From positions 18,979,480 to 19,043,479 of the forward strand of contig CM071579.1 in assembly GCA_036426205.1 (NCBI GenBank): a DNA stretch of 64,000 bases, given 5' to 3'. A model generated the notes under the pieces. The model saw only the letters and a list, made by a program, of their open reading frames with translations. It did not search any database and had not been told where the DNA came from. Of this stretch, positions 52,981 to 63,299 are shown one piece after another. Positions within the stretch are counted from its first letter, which is position 1; each line of letters opens with the position of its first letter. The position numbers were made by a program, and so were the translations under genes. This stretch comes from Ascaphus truei (taxonomy: Eukaryota; Chordata; Amphibia; Anura; Ascaphidae).

Positions 52981-53673
52981 AGGAATTTCATCGTAAAAGC
53001 AATCGAATATGTACTGACCCACAACTATTTTTTATTTCTATCCCAGTTCTACTTGCAGGTTTGCGGAACTGCCATGGGCACTCGGTTTGCCCCCAGTTTC
53101 GCAAACCTGTATATGGGGAACTGGAAAGAGTCCTATATTTGGCAGAATAATCCATATAAACCCAACATAATAGTGTGGCGTCAGTACATAGACGACATCT
53201 TGTGCATATGGGAGGGCGATGAAGAGTCAGTAAATAACTTCTTACATTATATTAATTCGAATACATACAATTTGAATTTTACCCACAATACTAATAGTGT
53301 TAGTATTGACTATTTGGATTTAGTTTTATCAGCTTCAGTTGAACATGGTATCAATACAGTAACTTTCTTCAAGAAAGTAGATACAAACAATCTTTTATTG
53401 GCCTCCAGCAACCATAAACCATCATGGATATCAAACATACCTGGGGGCCAATTTATGAGAATAAAAAGGAACTGTACTAACGAAATAGATTTTGAAAAAC
53501 AGGCTCAGTTCCTGTTTATGAGATTCATGGAGAGGGGATATAACTACAAAAGATTAATGGCTGAATTAGTCAGAAAAATGGACCGTACAAGTATGCTGCT
53601 ACCTAGAAACAAAAAAGTACACAAAAAACAAGCGAGACTGAGAAGAAAATTACTGTTCCATTTATTACACTAA
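52981..53673 (+). pseudogene. Penelope-like reverse transcriptase, 5'-truncated
   Basis: The open frame reads NFIVKAIEYVLTHNYFLFLS, then YLQVCGTAMGTRFAPSFANL (the PLE GTAMGT...FAP box), then NIIVWRQYIDDILCIWEGDE. The YIDD catalytic residues are at 53185-53196. NSVSIDYLDLVLS, FFKKVDTNNLLLASS and RIKRNCTN follow, and it ends LRRKLLFHLLH with a stop. PLE reverse transcriptases are related to telomerase and carry a GIY-YIG nuclease; here the fingers and the GIY-YIG part are absent. The true coding start is upstream and lost. The retained frame is unbroken over 230 residues, so the insertion may be fairly young. It is related to, but clearly different from, the copy at 60338. Confidence 0.9.
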
Positions 53674-54485
53674 TATGTTGTTTTATATTAAAAGTTTAGT
53701 ATACCATATATATGTACATTTTTTATACCATGTTTTGTTAACCAGATTGTGAAGGGTTAATTGGGAGACATGACCTCATCCTCTCACACAATGAGGTAGC
53801 ACGGTCTGCAAGTCTATTATGGGTGCTCATTACTAGAGCTTGTGATTGGATGAGGACGCTGTTCCAATTAACCAACCAAATGTTACCTTATGGTTTAAAT
53901 ACCCACCAATCACAATCATTATACTATCCCTGATGAAGTGGTTTTCAGACCACAAAACCGGTTGGAAGTACGAGGCGTAACGAGTGACTCCTGAATATAC
54001 TTTTGGTGGCCTTTAGTCACTGCTTCTATTACCCATTGGGAGCTTGTTTGATTTCGAGCGACGTCATCTTGGCTTGACGGCCGTCCTCGTCTGACGGCGT
54101 GTCGTGAAGCCGTATTGAGGAACTGCATAGCAGGCGGGAGTGCATCATCGGCTGTCCCTGCAGATTTTCCTTCTTTTCTGCTGACCTCACGGATCAGCTG
54201 ATCGGAGGGCAACAAGCTGGAAGGAGAATATTGGATATAAGAACTAGCCGATTGACCTGTATCCTGACATCCACCCTGCATGCCCAGCTGCCATATCTGA
54301 GGGACTGAGTACCAGAGTGTTCCTTCTCTCCACGGCGAGCGGTGTTGGTAACTTATGCCTGAGTGCATTACATGCCTGTAAACTTTTAACCTGATGTACG
54401 CAGATATATATTCTTTTATGTTTTATACACTTTTTTGAAAGTACTTCACTATTGTGTTTGTGCTGTTTTTTCTGTCTCACTGCTC
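53674..54485 (+). mobile_element. Penelope-like 3' terminal region
   Basis: Non-coding sequence downstream of the RT, with the hammerhead-like motif at 53922-53968 and a T-rich 3' part ending GTGCTGTTTTTTCTG near 54465. A 47-bp minisatellite follows. Confidence 0.55.
53922..53968 (+). ncRNA. hammerhead-like motif with altered G12
   Basis: CTGATGA (53930-53936), A, stem GTGGT/ACCAC with loop TTTCAG, then AAAA instead of GAAA, and the palindrome ACCGGT. Loss of the invariant G12 predicts inactivity. Confidence 0.45.
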
Positions 54486-54509
54486 GATGAAAACGAGCTG
54501 CGGAATAGT

Positions 54510-54845
54510 GAAGTTATTACTCATCTGTTGGCGTGTTTTTAATGGGGTGCTAGGGTAACAGAGTTATTACTTATCTGTTGGCGTGTTTGTGGGGTGCTAG
54601 GGTCACAGAGTTATTACTCATCTGTTGGCGTGTTTGTGGGGTGCTAGGGTCACAGAGTTATTACTCATCTGCTGGCGTGTTGGTGGGTGCTAGGGTAACA
54701 GAATTATTACTCATCTGTTGGCGTGTTTGTGGGTGCTAGGGTCACAGAGTTATTACTCACCTGTTGGCGTGTTTGTGGGTGCTAGGGTCACAGAGTTATT
54801 ACTCACCTGTTGGCGTGTTTGTGGGGTGCTAGGGTAACAGAGTAA
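54510..54845. repeat. 47-bp minisatellite, about 7 copies
   Basis: The unit contains GAGTTATTACTCATCTGTTG and GTGGGGTGCTAGGGTCACA, with CTC(A/AC)CTG and GGGTAACA variants. Confidence 0.95.
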
Positions 54846-57220
54846 TGTATTGTGATTTTCTTTGTTGTGCTCAGACCACGTAAGTTTGAAGTAAATTAAA
54901 ATGAGAATAGTGAAATGTATTCTTTATTTCCAGTTGATGTTTGATCTGCTTCATTTTGACTGGTTGCATTATTCAGATGCTAAATGTTGGATAGAGATTC
55001 TTAAGAGACTCATTTTTCTCCTTTGAGAGATGGTGAAGTACACTGTACTTGCAGATTGAAAATAAGTGCATTATTTTCCATGCTAGCAGTAATTGTAGAG
55101 CAAGTTGTCAGCGGTAATTAACTGCAATCTTTCTGAAGCTGTTTTACAGAAGCAGATCTGTAGCGAGGAAAGCTCCCAGGCACAAACTGAAGAAAAGATG
55201 CCATGACAGAATACTTTAAAGAATATTTGAGAAGCTCATTTCTCCTGTCAAAAGAAAAATACTGATTATTTCCTTGCAATCGCCTCTACGACGTGTACTC
55301 TACCCTTCTAAATGCCCTGGTCAGAACCAAGGCTCTCCTCAGCGGGTCACAGCACACAGTCCCACTGAATCATAAAATGTGGCTACAAATGGTGAATAAA
55401 TCATCTTTGCTTGTGACCACACTACGTCTTTGTTCAAGAAGCATTTTCCTTTTTACACAAAAATGGATGCGTAGCAAACACTCTTGGAGATTGAACATTG
55501 CAGGCGCTAACCCTAGAGTAATCTCTATTGGGTTTACTGTTCCGCCAATGGGTGACACGGACATTTTAACAGTGCGGAAGTGCTGACCTCTTGTTATTAC
55601 TGGGCGGTATGCAGAGGTCACTGGGCAAACAATCCACTCACCATATACACACAGACCATCCTAAAAATATACAGCTACGGTAGGCGTTATTGCGCCAGTG
55701 AGCGCATTAGCCCTGCCCCTTTTTTCGCATGCGGCTAATTTCTTGTATAGTGGTGTCTGCTCCCAAGTGCGTTTTGTGTGTCCTGGTGCAGCGCACACCA
55801 ACAGGAGAATTCATGGCCATTACATCTGTTACCTATATCTGCTGGAAAAGCTACGAACTGGGTGTTACCCTCTCCCGGGACTGAATCGCAAGTGCAAAGC
55901 ACTCTCACTTAATTTCGTTAGAAATATGGATTCTATAAGTAGTACATACCTAAATAGATGGAAGCATTACTGTATATAAAATATATTTCCGGAGATGTTC
56001 AAGGGGGAGTTATAGGTGTAAATCTTCAGAGGTTCGGTAAATCTGGGTTACTAATGTAATGTTTCCTTAAAGCTGCAGACCAAGCAATGTCCTGTGTGTG
56101 TTTTTTTTATAAATCTGTTCTGTACTATGAGAAAACCATTTACAAAGTCGCATCCCCTTCCTCTTCTGAAACAATCTTCAGCACACCCCCTTTTGAGCCC
56201 TGCCCTCTCTCTAGCAGTGCACCAATTGTATCTAGTGACTGCCACATGATCTTCCCCACAGAACTTTGCATATTTGGTCCTCTTCTGCTGCACCGACAAC
56301 CATTTAGTGAACCCCCGAGCCGAATCTTCGTCCATCGGTCGTCAATTTAGCTAATTACTTATCAGTGTATGGATTGTATTGATGCACATATTAAAGTGGG
56401 ACCAAAAAAAAAAACCCCAGCAGCTTTGACTGCTGCATTCTTTTTTGTACAAATAGTATTATGAAGTTTTTCCATCAGTTGAATACAGATGTTACTAAGG
56501 GAACCATAGGACCCAGTATACAGTAACCTTAAATTTATACAACAGATTTTAGATTTTAAACAGATTTTTAAACATAGAGATTAAAATAAAATGGCAGGGG
56601 GAGAGAAGGGGGGGATAGGGAGGGGGGGGAGGTGGAGAGGAAGGGGGGGAGGGTACCATCCATCTTCGCTTGTTCTTACCCTTCCTGTCTGGACTTCCCT
56701 TAATCTCCATAGCTCCAAACCCAAGCTTTAAAGGTATTTTGGTCTTTTATTCTTTAACTCATATCCTTTATGCTGTTACCTAAGCCATCTTAATCTCTAA
56801 CCATGGGTCCCAAATCCTACGGTAATTTTTAGTAGTGTGTTTGAGGAAGGCAGTAATCCTTTCCATTAGCATCACTTCATTCATTCTCAACTACTGCGTT
56901 AATAGGTAACACCCGCTAGTTTCCCTCAGTTTAACGGGTAGCCGCAAAGTTAATGATATGCAATCCAGCATCGTTACGTTAGCGGTATTAACAGGGATTT
57001 TCATTGCACAGTGGCGCGTTAACCAACACACTGCACATTTGCAAAGCTAGTACTTCCGTTCTAACTAACGCGCATGCGTTACAGATAGTTCTGCCCCAAC
57101 AAGGAGGAGATGATTTTGTGAATATAGTTTTATAGTTATTTTCCTTGTGTACATAGTTTGTGTTAATTTTCCCAGTTAAGTTGTTCTTAGTTTATTTTTC
57201 ACACAGTGAATTAACTGTGT
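54846..57220. other. mostly unique sequence, no gene seen
   Basis: 54860-55290 is repeat-free with GGTAATTAACTGCAATCTTT and other AT-rich words, a conserved-element candidate. 56581-56660 is a G-rich tract followed by sequence that may be a minus-strand LINE 3' end. 56880-57200 is rich in GTTAA/TTAAC. No ORF has recognisable motifs. Confidence 0.4.
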
Positions 57221-57223
57221 GAG

Positions 57224-57369
57224 ATGAAACGTTTTGTTCACAACAGTTGGAGTATAGAGGGATATAAATTGCATAAACAGACTAACATACAAATAAAGAC
57301 AAACAAGCACTGGTACAAAGAGGTAATAAGAGCCCTGATCCCGAGAGTTTACAATCTAGAGGGATTAAG
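57224..57369. repeat. SINE/LINE-tail-like sequence
   Basis: AAGAGCCCTGATCCCGAGAG followed by TTTACAATCTAGAGGG resembles the GAGCTTACAATCTA block seen at 2715 and 15035. Confidence 0.45.
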
Positions 57370-57715
57370 GGGAAATGTTCAATCAAATGGAAAAGTGGTT
57401 TTCCTGTCTTGCCTTCAAATACTTTCTGGGCAAGCTACCCGCCTATCTGAACAAGCTCCTCAACCCTACCACATGCAGTACTTATCATCTGAGATCAGAC
57501 TCCAAAAAAATGTTCATGGTCCCACGGTTCAGCAAAGTATCCGGTCGCTCCTCCTTCTCTTACCGTGCACCTCACAACTGGAATAATCTACCGGAGACTC
57601 TCACAGCCACCACCAGTCTAAGTTCTTTCAAAACTAAAGCTGTCTCACATTTTAATCTGGTCTGTAACTGTTACATACGCCTATAACAGATTTTATCTTT
57701 AACTGTTCATGCAAT
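57370..57715 (+). pseudogene. L2-like ORF2 C-terminal fragment
   Basis: The frame reads LPAYLNKLLNPTTCSTYHLR, then MVPRFSKVSGRSSFSYRAPH, then NWNNLPETLTATTSLSSFKT, and ends in KAVSHF. This is the general C-terminal pattern of L2-group LINEs (LR....VPR......AFS..AP..WN.LP......LSSFK). It differs from the L2 at 3988 and represents another subfamily. No RT catalytic part is present. The retroviral-type LTR starts 15 bp later. Confidence 0.7.
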
Positions 57716-57725
57716 GTCTTTACAT

Positions 57726-57730
57726 ATAAT
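57726..57730. repeat. 5-bp target duplication, left copy
   Basis: ATAAT, identical to 58754-58758. Confidence 0.85.
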
Positions 57731-58493
57731 TGTAGAGGGAGAGGGGGGTTGGCCCGGTATTAAAGGGGTTGCACGGGGAGGCAAAGGGTTAATTGGACTG
57801 CGGTCCAGGAATGTGGCTTACACCTTGTCATGTCAGGGAACTGTATGTTCCCCTGTTCCCATGTTTCATTATAATTCTGTATTTTAAGGTTTTAAAGTGC
57901 ATTTCTGTATCTCCAGTTTGGGATGTCGCAGAGAGTTGAAATTTGGCCAATGTGTGGAGTCACTGTAGGCATTAAGAACTGGCAAATTTCGACCCACTGA
58001 GCCCACCAGAATGGAACTTATTAATATGTGTAGATATTAAAGTGTATATGTATGGTATTTTGGATCTGCTCTGAAAATGCAGACTCCATCTGCTATGCTA
58101 ATAGGTCATGAAGGGCAGCCGGATGATTGAGCATAAGCACTGTGATCAAAAGTTAACTGCCCTGATTGTTTATACTAGGAACCAAGTACTAATCAACAGA
58201 CTCTGTCACTCTAATTGTTACCTGAGGGCGGAGAATCATCAAACTGGAGTGGTTTGTAAGTGTTATGTATACACCTACAAACAATGAAGATCCTATCAGA
58301 TACTTCATTTGGTAGACTGGTCGTCGCCCGTGATTTAATTATGGGGCTACAGAAATAAGACCCCAGAGTCCCAGTACACATGGGCTAACTAGCTGGGGGG
58401 CATGGATTAATCAGTGTCTCCACGTTAGGGATTGGATACAGATAATTGTTCACCAATAGTCTGTATTCAATGTTAAGAATAGGGTTACACAGG

Positions 58494-58500
58494 TATATAA
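58494..58500 (+). promoter_or_regulatory. LTR TATA box
   Basis: TATATAA, 172 bp upstream of the AATAAA within the same LTR. Confidence 0.7.
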
Positions 58501-58665
58501 ACTGTGTCAACCCTACAGTTTTTAGTTGTTCTTCTGATTCCACCTGGAATGTCACCGGATTGCTGGAGAATTGCTAGCTGATACTTCTCCATCCCCCAAC
58601 CCTAAGTAAGTGTTACCTTCTTGCCTGTTAATTGTGCTATATTGCTGTGTTCACCTTTTTTAAGG

Positions 58666-58671
58666 AATAAA
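58666..58671 (+). terminator. LTR polyadenylation signal
   Basis: AATAAA, placed between the TATA box and the 3' end of the LTR as expected for R. Confidence 0.7.
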
Positions 58672-58758
58672 TATATTTTATTATATCTAAGCCTCGTTCA
58701 GTTCAACCCAGATATTTGGTGTTCATTATACATTGTCATAAGCTACCGTGACAATAAT

Positions 58759-59530
58759 GTATAACCCTGTTCATTTAATGTAGCCATGTATTTGTAAGCA
58801 TGTATTTGTTATAACTCTGTGCCCAGGACATACGTGAAAACGAGTAGTAACTCTCAATGTACTACTTCCCTGTGAAACATTTTACAAACAAATAAATATC
58901 CTTGTGGAATGGAACATGGTCCAGCCACACATGCAGTATTAAAAGAATTCCTATTCCCCATGTATGATAGTACTGCAAGAGATGCAATGTCAGGGTGAGT
59001 TAAATGAACAATAAACAAACTTACACAGGGTAAGTTTATTGCAGGCTGGATAACATTCTGCTATACTTAATGGGAGTTTAACATTTTATATACCTACTCT
59101 TGTTTCCAGAATGGAACAAATGAATTACCAAAGAAATATGTTGATACAAGAGCTACAAAACTGCATGAGAATTTTGATAAGCTGGAAGAGATTTCATGCC
59201 CAGCCTGATGTCTTTATGGCTAAAAGAAATGCTTATCATCTGAGTGGAAATGCAAGAGAGGCGATGTCCCAGATACATCAAACTCTGCTAAAGTGGAGTT
59301 CATATTGCGCCCTTTCAAAAAAAAATTAACGGGCGCCATTACCACAATTTTAAGTTGATATTCATTAAGATTGTGGTAATAATTTACTGGGTACGATATT
59401 TGGGCTACACTCGCGATGCGGGAATAAACGCAGCCATTAATAATGCGTTAATAACCGCATCATGGTTGCCTTTCTATCATAGGCTTCTGTAATATCTATT
59501 GTTCAAAAGCCTATGATCGAAATAACAAGG
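58759..59530. other. unique sequence, no gene seen
   Basis: A small hairpin, ATCATAGGCTTCTG / AAAAGCCTATGAT, lies at 59477-59519. Nothing else is recognised. Confidence 0.45.
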
Positions 59531-60070
59531 GGCCTCGGTCAGGGGGCGTGGCTGCAGCCTGGGAAAGGCGAGTGAGGGAAGGGGCGAGGCCTCGGTCAGT
59601 GGGCGGGGCTGCAGCCTGAGAGACAGGCTGGGAAAGGTGAGATGGAGGGGCGGGGCCTCGGTCAGGGGGCGGGGCTGCAGCCTGAGAGGCAGCCTGGGAA
59701 AGGTGAGTGAGGGAAGGGGCGGGGCCTCGGTCAGGGGGCGGGGCTTCAGCCTGAGAGGCAGCCTGGGAAAGGCGAGTGCGGGAAGGGGCGGGGACTCGGT
59801 CAGTGGGTGGGGCTTCAGCCTGAGAGGCAGCCTGGGAAAGGCGAGTGCGGGAAGGGGCGGGGACTCGGTCAGTGGGTGGGGCTGTAGCCTGAGAGACAGG
59901 CTGGGAAAGGTGAGAGGGAGAGGGAGGGGCGGGGCCTCAGTGGGGCTGGAGCTGCAGCCTGAGAGACAGGCAGGGAAAGGTGAGAGGGAGGGGAAGGGGC
60001 GAGGTCTCGGTCAGTGGGCGGGGCTGCAGACTGAGAGACAGGCTGGGAAAGGTGAGAGGGAGGGGAAGGG
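59531..60070. repeat. GC-rich minisatellite, about 69-bp unit, 8 copies
   Basis: Each unit contains GGGGCGGGGCCTCGGTCAG and GCAGCCTGAGAGGCAGCCTG. Unit starts are at 59533, 59590, 59656, 59725, 59793, 59862, 59934 and 60004. Many GGGGCGGGG words are Sp1-type GC boxes. The open frame across it follows from the absence of stops in the unit. Confidence 0.95.
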
Positions 60071-60084
60071 TTAAATCACAGGGG

Positions 60085-60265
60085 TAAAACCAAACATGAA
60101 AAGGAAAGGATACAGAAAAGAAGAGACAAAGAGAAAATGACGTACAAGAGAGAAATACATAAGAGGGAAAAGAAAGACATGAGAGAGAAAGAGAGAAGAG
60201 AGCAGAGAGAGAGCAAAGAGAGAGAGAGGAGAGAGAGCGAACAGAGAGAGAGAGACCTGAGGCGG
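60085..60265. repeat. GA-rich low-complexity tract
   Basis: AGAGAGAAAGAGAGAAGAGA-type purine run just upstream of the PLE coding region. It gives an artificial basic N-terminus to the open frame. Confidence 0.9.
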
Positions 60266-60364
60266 AGAAACATGCACACGCCACTGGAAATAGCATTAAC
60301 CCGTTTGATACCAAGGCATACCACAGGCACCAAAGTGGTTAATACTAATATATATATATTTGTT

Positions 60365-61285
60365 TTTAAGAATCGTTTTTATCTGCAGACAAGAGCGACA
60401 GCGATGGGGGCCACTTATGCCCCCTCGTATGCAAATTTTTTGGGGGGCTGGTGGGAGAGGGAAGTGGTGTTTTGGGAGGATAATATCCATTTGACCTCGC
60501 ATGTTCTGTTGTGGTTGAGATACATCGATGACATTCTTATCCTCTGGCAGGGCACTGCCGCTGAGTTTAGGGGTTTCATCGATGTGCTCAACCACAATGA
60601 ACACAATATTCGACTTACCTACAGATGTAGCCCCACATCGATTGATTTTGTGGATCTTCAGATCTCTATTGATGCCAGTGGCAATGTGGGGACTGATATC
60701 TTCAGGAAGTCGACTTCTACTAATTCTATTTTACACGCTTCCAGCTTCCACCAGCAGCATCAGATTAAGGGCTTTCCTCGTAGTGAATTTATTAGGTTAA
60801 AACGCAATTGTTCTACAGAGGAATGTTTTGTACGTAGGGCAGCTGAGATGAAAAAGAGGTTCATATCTAGAGGATATAGTAGAAAAAATATCCATGAAGG
60901 GTACCAACACAGTGTAATAAATGAAGGTACAACATTGTTACATCCAAAAAAGAAAACGACAGATTCCAAAATTCGCTTTATTGGAACTTACAATGACAGA
61001 TGGGGAGAACTTAAATCCATTCTCCAAAAACACTGGCCTGTTTTATGTACCGATGGGGAACTTAGGTATACACTAGGTGATAGGGTTAAATTAACAAGTC
61101 GCCGTTCACCTAACTTACAAGACCGTCTGGTACATAGCCATTACACTCCCCATACCAGTGAGACTTTCCTTACCATTAGGAAAAAAGGCTTCTCGAAATG
61201 CAGTAATTGTTCGGCCTGTAAATTTATGACACAGACTGACAGGTTTTCCAATAGTGACAACACTAATACCTACAATATTGGCTAA
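60365..61285 (+). pseudogene. Penelope-like reverse transcriptase
   Basis: The open frame reads RFYLQTRATAMGATYAPSYA (PLE GTAMGT...YAPSYAN box), then VLLWLRYIDDILILWQGTAA with YIDD at 60521-60532. SPTSIDFVDLQISIDASGNV, FRKSTSTNSILHASSFHQQH and FIRLKRNCSTEECF follow, then KKRFISRGYSRK. The thumb and linker continue with HKHWP-type KSILQKHWPVL and FLTIRKKGFSKCSNCSACKF. The open frame begins further upstream in a GA-rich tract, which I exclude because it carries no PLE similarity. The fingers are missing and a single TAA at 61283-61285 separates this part from the GIY-YIG domain in the same frame. Confidence 0.9.
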
Positions 61286-61650
61286 ACTTTAAATTGTAAA
61301 TCTAAAGGAGTCATTTACTGTCTCACCTGTCCCTGTAAACTTAAATATATAGGTATGACGACCCGTGAACTTCGGTTCAGAATTTTAGAACACTCTAGGA
61401 ATATTAGATCAGCCCAGCGGGATTTGTATGCCTTTAAAAAATTACTTCAGTAGCAAGGCATTTTTTACAGTGCCATGCTGCTGATAGTACATTTATTTCA
61501 GCTTTTGCTCTTGATAGGGTGTCACTCTGGGTATTAGAGGTGGGGACTTGGAAAAAGCCCTTCTTAAAAAAGAATGTCGTTGGATTGTTCTACTTAATAC
61601 TATGCAACCCAGGGGAATGAATGACTCTCTGGGCTTTGCCATGTTTTTAT
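61286..61650 (+). pseudogene. GIY-YIG nuclease domain of the Penelope-like element
   Basis: In the same frame as the RT after one stop, the reading is NCKSKGVIYCLTCPCKLKYI, then GMTTRELRFRILEHSRNI. This matches the GIY...YIG core, followed by the R and H positions (RFRILEH). A stop at about 61452 and a shift follow; the next frame gives FALDRV, EVGTWKKPFLKKECRWIVLL, then NTMQPRGMNDSLGFAMFL. That is the family C-terminus. In PLEs this domain nicks the target DNA for priming. The CxxC-type cysteines (CLTCPCK) upstream of YIG fit Neptune/Penelope types. At least one nonsense and one frameshift make it inactive. Confidence 0.85.
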
Positions 61651-62247
61651 AACTTTACTTAGTGATTTGTACCATATAGCTTAGTGTAACTGTGAGACTT
61701 AGCAACTTATATATTTGTTGCTATTACAAGTACATCCCACGGTATTCTCTCTGCCCCTGCCTTTATACTATACTTTCCTTCTTTCTGTTTTACTATTTAT
61801 TCTCTTAACAATTGGCTATTTTTTAGATGCTCAATATGTTATTCTGTTTGTATCTGCTACTCTTTTATACATGCCTTATATTTTGTTAGGCAGAACCATC
61901 TATGTGTAGTCTAACATCTTTGTGCTTTTATCTTTGAATTTCATGATACAGATCAGAATTTAATGAATCCTGCCTCTATCTGTTTTCAATGTTTGGATGA
62001 CTTCACTAAGACTCCTGCACTCAGACGCTTCAATCTGCAGCATATGCCCATGTGCAGCTGAGTTGCTATGTGATCAGCTGGGATTGCAGTATCCAAGGAT
62101 GCCACAGCTCTGAATGCCTTACCTTACAGCACCTGTGCAGACGACTCCGCCCCCCAATGACGTCATCGTTACTGATCACCAACAGGAAAGGGCGTCGCTG
62201 ATACTCACTGAACACAGTATATAGCTCAGCAAGCCTCCACTACTCTT

Positions 62248-62294
62248 TTACCACTCCGGGAAGAAGGCCCCCTTGGCTGAAACGTGTCCACTCT
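62248..62294 (+). ncRNA. degenerate hammerhead-like motif in PLE 3' region
   Basis: GGGAAGAAG replaces CTGANGAAG. Stem GGCC/GGCT follows, then GAAA and ACGTGT. The 5' core is lost, so activity is unlikely. Confidence 0.35.
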
Positions 62295-62330
62295 AGGCAG
62301 CTATTCATTATTTTGTTAGCGTGACTCTTG

Positions 62331-63100
62331 GTGCTTATCCATTGGACTGTATGACTTATTTCCACACATCCTGGAGTTTAACTCCGTGGGACTGACTCCA
62401 TCATCACTATATGGCAGCTGAGTATCATTTTCTCTGCTATCTGGATTCATTATCTCCTATGGAACCCTTACTCTAGGTTGTTTCATATGTGCAAACAGTA
62501 CTGGCTTTTTGTGATTCTACAGCCATGTGTCCTACTTGCTTTTGTGCAGCCACCACAGGCATTGTATGCATCTTTTTTTGATTTTGATATTTTGTATTGC
62601 TGTTCAGGGTTTGAGTCTTTGTTTCATTTTGTCTCCCCTGTGCCTCCCCCTTGGTTTAAGTTATTATTTTTCTTATGTACATCATTTTTGTATATAGGTT
62701 TATTTATGCCATACCTTTCTTTATGCCCTTAGCTTAGTTATCTACCTTTTTAGCTTAGGTTTTTACCAGGGTTTTTTTTAAATATTCAGCTTTCTTTGTG
62801 TCGCTTTATATAGTTATCAGGCTCATTGTGCAGACACATTTTTTGCTTTTGATTTATTTTTCAGCATTATTGATTTTTGTAAATTTTAGTCAGTCACAGT
62901 CTTTTTATATTTTTTGCTGCCCTTAGTGTGTATATGTTTTAAATGTTAGTGTTCTTTTTGCTCGCTATTAAAATCTATTCATTTTCTATTTTGACTTTAG
63001 TTTCCTGGTCTTTTGGTATTATGTTATGTTATCAGTTATTTTGTGGTATATTTAGAGTGATGCTTTCGGGGATTGTCTTAGTCTTTTGTATATATATATA
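62331..63100. other. T-rich sequence, probable PLE 3' tail and unique DNA
   Basis: Very T-rich on the plus strand with frequent TTTTG words and no ORF with motifs. Confidence 0.4.
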
Positions 63101-63103
63101 CAC

Positions 63104-63240
63104 AGTGCTCGACAAACCCGGTCGCCCACTCGCCAGGTGCGAACGGATATTGGCCGGTGGCCAGTTACTTTTCTCCTGCTCTGCAAAAAAAATCCCCCTT
63201 GTTGGTTGGCCGATTGGGCATGCCGCGGAATGGAGCCCTT
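63104..63240. mobile_element. left end of a hAT-like element (other end not found)
   Basis: CAGTGCTCGACAAACCCGG, then CGCCCACTCGCCAGGTGCGA, right after (TA)n. This resembles the terminal sequence of non-autonomous hAT elements in frogs. The right end may lie beyond the window. Confidence 0.45.
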
Positions 63241-63299
63241 CCTTCTCTGCAGGGGTAAGTAATGGGTGTGTGCTACTGCACGCGGTGTCCCCATCTCCT

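Larger units (their letters stand above)
57731..58753 (+). mobile_element. solo LTR of an endogenous retrovirus-type element (1023 bp)
   Basis: Ends TGTAGAGGGA and TACCGTGACA, with the perfect duplication ATAAT on both sides. A TATATAA box at 58494-58500 and AATAAA at 58666-58671 are spaced about 170 bp apart. This defines U3 (about 790 bp), a short R and a short U5 in plus orientation. No gag, pol or env sequence remains. The 1-kb length and this layout suit an endogenous retrovirus LTR; a long gypsy LTR is the alternative. Confidence 0.88.
60335..62330 (+). mobile_element. Penelope-like element, Neptune-type, 5'-truncated
   Basis: Reverse transcriptase, GIY-YIG domain and a 3' region with a hammerhead-like motif lie in the expected order. 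The 3' limit is uncertain (62300-62750). This is the most complete PLE in the window. Confidence 0.85.

Noticed and set aside
59637..60074. 145-residue glycine/arginine-rich frame
   Set aside because: 69-bp GC-rich minisatellite without stops.
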